Below, piece after piece: positions 59,396 through 64,000 of a stretch of 64,000 nt of DNA (positions are counted from its first letter, which is position 1; every line of letters begins with the position of its first letter). Source of the stretch: Liquidambar formosana (Eukaryota; Streptophyta; Magnoliopsida; Saxifragales; Altingiaceae); NCBI GenBank assembly GCA_039720395.1, contig CM077826.1, positions 39,498,587 through 39,562,586 of the forward strand, read 5' to 3'. The position numbers were made by a program, and so were the translations under genes. The notes below the pieces were generated by a model that worked only from the letters and a program-made list of their open reading frames with translations, had not been told where the DNA came from and did no database searches.

Positions 59396-59955
59396 ACTTC
59401 AAATAGTAGCTCACCAATGATAATAAAATCATATCATATTCCCCAGGTTAAAATAAAGAGGTCATATATAAGAAGGTAACATAGTTTTATTATTATTTTT
59501 TATCATGATTTTTATTTATAATTTTATTATGAATCCACAACAATCAATGAAATAAAATTTAAAATGGATTCAATAGAAACTTTGGACAAAGTACATGGCA
59601 CTAAAATGTTTTTTTACCCAAGTTTTAGTTGAAATACTAATTTTTGAGATTTTTGTGGCCATAGGTCGATGATATTGTTAGCCGACAATGTCAGAATTGA
59701 TCTCCAGCAATTATGTTTGCAGTTCACTTCTTTGTTTTTCCCTTTTTTCTTTCCTTCAATAGTCGTTTGGAATTGGTTCTTCTTTTTTTTTTTCTTTTTT
59801 TTTTTTTTGGTTAATTTTAATTAAAAGGTTCTTAAGCATCAAGGAGAGTCAAGAGATCCCAACTAGGTTAATTGGCACCCCCAACCCTCGGCATCATGTG
59901 CTCAAGGCTCTGCATATTATTAAATGAAAAAAAAAAACCTAGTATTGGTGACTTA

Positions 59956-60144
59956 GGGGCTGTTTGGCAAACTTGAAAATCTAGCTAGCTAAGCCAGTTT
60001 TGATTTTGCACTGTTTGGTAAATCTCTTTGTCCTACTAATCAGTTCAGTTTTGTTATGAAAACAAGGCATAAACACAGTATTTTTCAAACCAACTGTAAT
60101 TTGATTTATTTAAAAACCAGTTTTTGAAGTTCCCAAACAGTCCC
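59956..60144. mobile_element. Tourist-like MITE, 189 bp, with TTA target duplication
   Basis: Ends GGGGCTGTTTGGCAAACTT and AGTTCCCAAACAGTCCC are inverted. TTA flanks both sides (59953-59955, 60145-60147). The other segmental copy near 505-512 has AACTTATAATTAC, a single TTA with no insertion, so the empty site is present in the same window. Confidence 0.8.
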
Positions 60145-60464
60145 TTATAATTACATTAGAATCCAGTTAATAGAATAAAAGCCAAACTATGCTTTAAACC
60201 TATAATAAGGAAAAGATTAAATATATCTCTGCATAAAGATGATGAAAGTTCTTGTGGTGAAGTCCACTACCAATGGAAGCTAGCATGATAGAGTCCAAGA
60301 TTTGTAAATTTGTCCGCAACATAATTACATTTTCTAAAAATGTGAGAACATTAAAACTCCATAGATTTCAAGTAAAATTAGCAATTAAACCATTGGGTTT
60401 TTAAGCTCCAAGGAGGAATATAAAAGGGATTTTGGAGACAGTGAACAATTGTTGCTGAATTTGA

Positions 60465-62732
60465 TGTTAGAATTTTTATATAATGTGGGTTTGCATTGAT
60501 TGATTTTCTGGAGGGAAATGCTAGGGGGGACGAAATGGGAGGAGGAATATGGGGGGACGACTAACACCATCTAACTGACGTTAGTGTTTTTAAAGTGCTG
60601 AAGTTATTCTTTTATTGGAATCCCTAAATATGAGGAATAATAGGGAAAGTGGGGTGACGTTAATGTTGTTATCAGCAACAATAAAATGGCGTTAATGCCC
60701 TTATCTTAAATGATGTCATTTAGTGTAAATCCATTAGGGAAAGCTATTTTCTCTTTCCTCTGTTCTCTTCCTGTTCTTTCACTTCCCTATTCTTTCTCCA
60801 GCAGTCCCAAACGAAAAACAAAAAATAAAAGGGAAATTAAAATCGAAGAAGCGGCAGCAGTAGATTCGGCACGGCGATGATCATCAAAGCTTGCTTCAAG
60901 TGTTCCATGGAAGATTACAGCCATGGCTCTCCTAAGGAAAGAAGAGAGAGACCCAGTACCCATGGCCGGTGGGACGAAGAAGAAAATGGGTTCCGGTAAC
61001 CAAATGCCTCCCACTCAAAGACAGATCATCGACAGTTCAAATGGTGTGGTGTTGTTAGTGTTAGGATTGTCATGGCCGCAACAAGGGTTTGCAATTTTTA
61101 GGTGAGCTTTGCTGAAGAAGGCTACAAGCGAGGGATCACAGTTCGTGGAGTTGGGTTTTTTTTGGGGGGGGGGGGGGGGTTCGCTTTTTTTTTTTTTTTT
61201 TTTTTTTCCTTTCACTCTCCTTCCTCATCTCAGTTTGTAGTCACTAATTTCCCTTAAACTAGTAGCGTCACAAACATCACAAACACTACGTCAAAAATCC
61301 TACTTTTTCCCCTAAAAAATCCTACTTTGCTCTACCGTTTCAGATAACTTCATGTTATCAAACAGACACCCAAACGTGATTTAAGATAAAAAACCCTGAA
61401 CTTCCCCTAGAAAATCATACCTTTTCTGACTCTTCTCCTTGTACAATTCCGTTTCAGATATCCCCTGTTCTGCCGTCCCAAATAAAACCAAGTTCTGTTG
61501 CCTCCTCCTCCTTCAATGGCGTGTCTGATAACACCTCAAAACCCCTGTTTTGCCGTTCCAGATAACCTCCCACGAGCCCTGCTCTACCGTTTCAGATAAC
61601 TATGTATTATCAAACAAACACCCAAACGTGATTTAAGATAAAAAACCAAGAACTTCCCCTAAAACCGCATACCTCTTTGATGATTCTCCTTGGTCAATGG
61701 CGTTTGAGATAACCCCTGTTCTGCCGTCCCAAATACTCCTTCAATGGCGTGTCAGATAACACCTCAAAGCCCTATTTTGCCGTTCCAGATAATATCCCAC
61801 GAGCTCTGCGCTGCCGTTTCAGATAAGTCGACTATATCAAACAACCATCCAAACGTGAATTAAGATGAAAAAAACCCTAACATTCCCTAAAAAAAACCTA
61901 CCTTTTCTGATGCTTCTCCTTGTTCAATGGCGTTTCAGATAACCCTAACAATCTGTGCTTTTCAAACAACTCTATGCAAGGCGTTAAGAACCCGTTTCAG
62001 ATACGTTTTGCTCTCCGACGGCGTCGCTTGTTCAGAGGGGGAAGACAACCACGCCAACATAGTGAGGTTATTTAAGAAAAAAAACCCAAAGCAAAACCCT
62101 AAAAATTCATACCTTTATGTGTTTCAGATAACTCATTCCATACCTTGAAAACCCATTTCAGATAAGCCGCGAAATCGGGGATTTCCTTTTTGAATGTAAC
62201 TTGGTGGTGTTAACGGGGTTAATAGGAAATCCCCAATCACGTTCAATTGCCGTTATTCGTCCCAGGTTCGGCATCTATGGGTCGGCCCACCTATCACTAC
62301 TCTTTTCTGGATTGTGAAAAACGGGCTGAGTGTCTAGCGTGCAATGATATATGGTATAGCCCATTATATAGTGTGATCAATAAAGTAATTGGACTCTAGT
62401 GCACCTTAGTTTGTGATGTGGGATTATAAAGTGTGGGCATAATTCCTTGTAGGTTAAGGAGTCTATAATGGGAAAGACTCCATAAAGGTTCTTTATAAAT
62501 AGGCCAAGTCCTTTACACTCCATAAGTTGAAAACTCTCATTGCCTATCTCATTGGTAGCTGCATAAAGACAAGAGGAGCAAGTAGAGGAAGACCGGCCTC
62601 ATAACCGTGTCTCTTTTGCAGAGGTTTGTTAATTGGATTCAATAGTTTCTGCAGGTACGTGCATATTATTTATTATTATTATATTCCATGTGTTCTAGTT
62701 TTCTAATATGGACTTAATATATCGTTCTAACA
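60465..62732. mobile_element. 2.27-kb LTR-like insertion with TGTTAGAA..TTCTAACA ends
   Basis: 8-bp perfect inverted ends TGTTAGAA / TTCTAACA. Flanks are TTTGA (60460-60464) and TTTGT (62733-62737), and segmental copy 1 near 826-835 lacks the insertion. A TATA-like CTTTATAAATAGGCC at 62491 followed by leader-like sequence fits an LTR promoter. No gag-pol is visible, so it is a solo LTR, possibly enlarged by later insertions, or a non-autonomous element. Open frames at 60923-61105 and 61927-62148 show no known motif. Confidence 0.65.
61328..62165. repeat. Tandem array with GTTTCAGATAAC cores
   Basis: Three long units start at about 61328, 61580 and 61808 (252 and 228 bp apart), each opening TCTACCGTTTCAGATAAC or close, with CAAACGTGATTTAAGATAAA and CTTCTCCTTG..CAATGGCGT inside. 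GTTTCAGATAAC-like cores recur about a dozen times at irregular intervals within the units, so the long unit grew from a shorter one. Confidence 0.8.
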
Positions 62733-63281
62733 TTTGTTTCCAACTAAAGTTTGTGTCAACTATTATGCTATACATGCTCAATACCAATCAAAATAGCTAG
62801 AAGCTATGCATAAAATATTGTTTGGATCCCCAAATTAGAAATAAAACCACCTTTAACAAATCTAAATAAAATGGATTTAAATTCTTAATAAAATAGATTT
62901 CAATTTCAATTGAATATAATCAAAATTAGGTAGAACGTACTCACACTTAGCATAAAGGAAGCTCCATGTCACCTCTTATTTGCAATGCATAGATGGAGAG
63001 GACCATGTAAAAAAAATAATATTAGGTGCAGATTGTCTTGGATAGTCTGCACGGGATCACATGATTGGGATCTATGCATGGCAAACACATGTGAACATAA
63101 AAATTACACACGACTCCCAATTATGTAATTTGTTCCAAATGGTCCAAACGGTCTATGCTTGACCATCTCCCTCAGAGAAAAAGTGGGTTGGATAGCTCTT
63201 TGCATCTTACAAAGTTGAAGGTTAATGAACTTGATGGTGATTTTAGCTTCACAAGGAGAATCATTATCCAAAAGGGATAGC

Positions 63282-63684
63282 TATTGCCGCAACACATTCT
63301 TTTGTGCCCCCACTTATTTTAAATTTATTAATGTTTTATTAAAAATTTTAAAAGTTTTCATGAAAATTAGTCATGTTGTTCACTAAAAAACACTATTTTG
63401 AACAACTTTGTACAAAAAGGTTTTTCCAAAATCTATTATGTAAGTAGATTTTTTACCTATTTTTTATTAAATATTTTGTAAAAATGAAACAAATATTGTA
63501 AATGACCAAAAAAATCCACTTAAATGACAGATTTTGCAAAAAACTTTATTTTATAAAATTGTTCAAAATGATATTTTCTAATGGACGATGCGACTAGTTT
63601 TAATGGAAACCTTTTATATTTTTCAAAAAAACTTAAAAATTGTAAAATAAATAGGGGTCTAAAGGAATTTTTGTGATGACAATA
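63282..63684. mobile_element. Fold-back MITE, copy 3 (within the segmental duplicate)
   Basis: Same arms and flanks as 1367-1763. The two are duplicates of one insertion and not independent events. Confidence 0.7.
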
Positions 63685-64000
63685 ATTAGTCTCTTGTTCA
63701 AATGACATCAATATAAAAGGAATGTGGTTTCCTTATAATTCAAATGTGTTGGAGAACCCAACCCAACAAGATCTGTTTAGAATCCAGATCGTCATTGAAC
63801 CAATTGCATATGTTGTTATAAGAGGTGATTATACACCTAATGTCTATGCGTGCACAACTATTTAGTTATTTCCTAGAGAAATTATAGGATAATAAGTTAG
63901 TTGGTTAGTGATTTTAATAGATTTGATTTCCAATAAATATGATATTATTATTTCATCTTTTTTAGGTTTTTAATTAAAATATAATGATAAAATTATTTTA

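Larger units (their letters stand above)
59940..64000. repeat. Segmental duplication, copy 2
   Basis: Partner of about 490-2525. Similarity starts near 59940, is broken by the Tourist-like MITE and by the 60465-62732 insertion, and runs on to the window edge. It lacks the 1.2-kb element of copy 1 at 63979-63985. Confidence 0.85.

Overview
The window reads as nuclear DNA of a flowering plant, probably a eudicot, though nothing fixes the species. It is AT-rich and full of plant transposable elements: Ty1/copia and Ty3/gypsy LTR elements, hAT, CACTA, Stowaway and Tourist-like elements, and fold-back MITEs. I see no intact host gene. The only long intact coding sequence is the gag-pol of a young copia element (25174-29445). 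Host-derived coding sequence survives only as broken fragments: a DEAD-box helicase, an OSCA/CSC1 channel present as an inverted duplication, a PDS5-like piece, an NLR leucine-rich-repeat piece, and the C-terminal exons of a FLU (tetrapyrrole regulator) gene.

Layout. 1-13 kb: a segmental duplicate (about 490-2525, partner at about 59940-64000) and several hAT-type MITEs with 8-bp target duplications. A palindromic MITE family sits in TA-rich repeats; two of its copies were split by hAT insertions. 13-16 kb: a CACTA terminus followed by gene-like leader sequence and the DEAD-box fragment. 17-21 kb: a minus-strand LTR element whose second LTR holds a hAT MITE and a GC-rich element with a tRNA-like (SINE-like) head.

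22.5-37.3 kb is one ancient minus-strand gypsy pol, cut twice. A 2.7-kb solo-LTR-like element (23229-31303) split the integrase and was itself split by the intact copia element (24341-29667). A 4.35-kb hAT transposon (32682-37033) split the reverse transcriptase, and a Stowaway MITE (35569-35839) later landed in the intron of its transposase gene. Target duplications mark every one of these boundaries and give a relative order of insertion.

37.3-42.7 kb holds captured or decayed gene fragments. 43.5-53.4 kb holds a degenerate minus-strand gypsy element with a gag relic, a direct duplication of its LTR plus flank, and between the two copies a copia-type element with about 800-bp LTRs and a largely non-coding interior. 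53.6-60 kb: more MITEs, a second minus-strand copia relic with an RNase H tail, and two well-bounded small elements. 60-64 kb: the second segmental copy, split by a 2.27-kb insertion with internal tandem repeats. The two segmental copies supply natural empty sites for three insertions.

All domain calls come from reading translations and motifs by eye; no database was searched.
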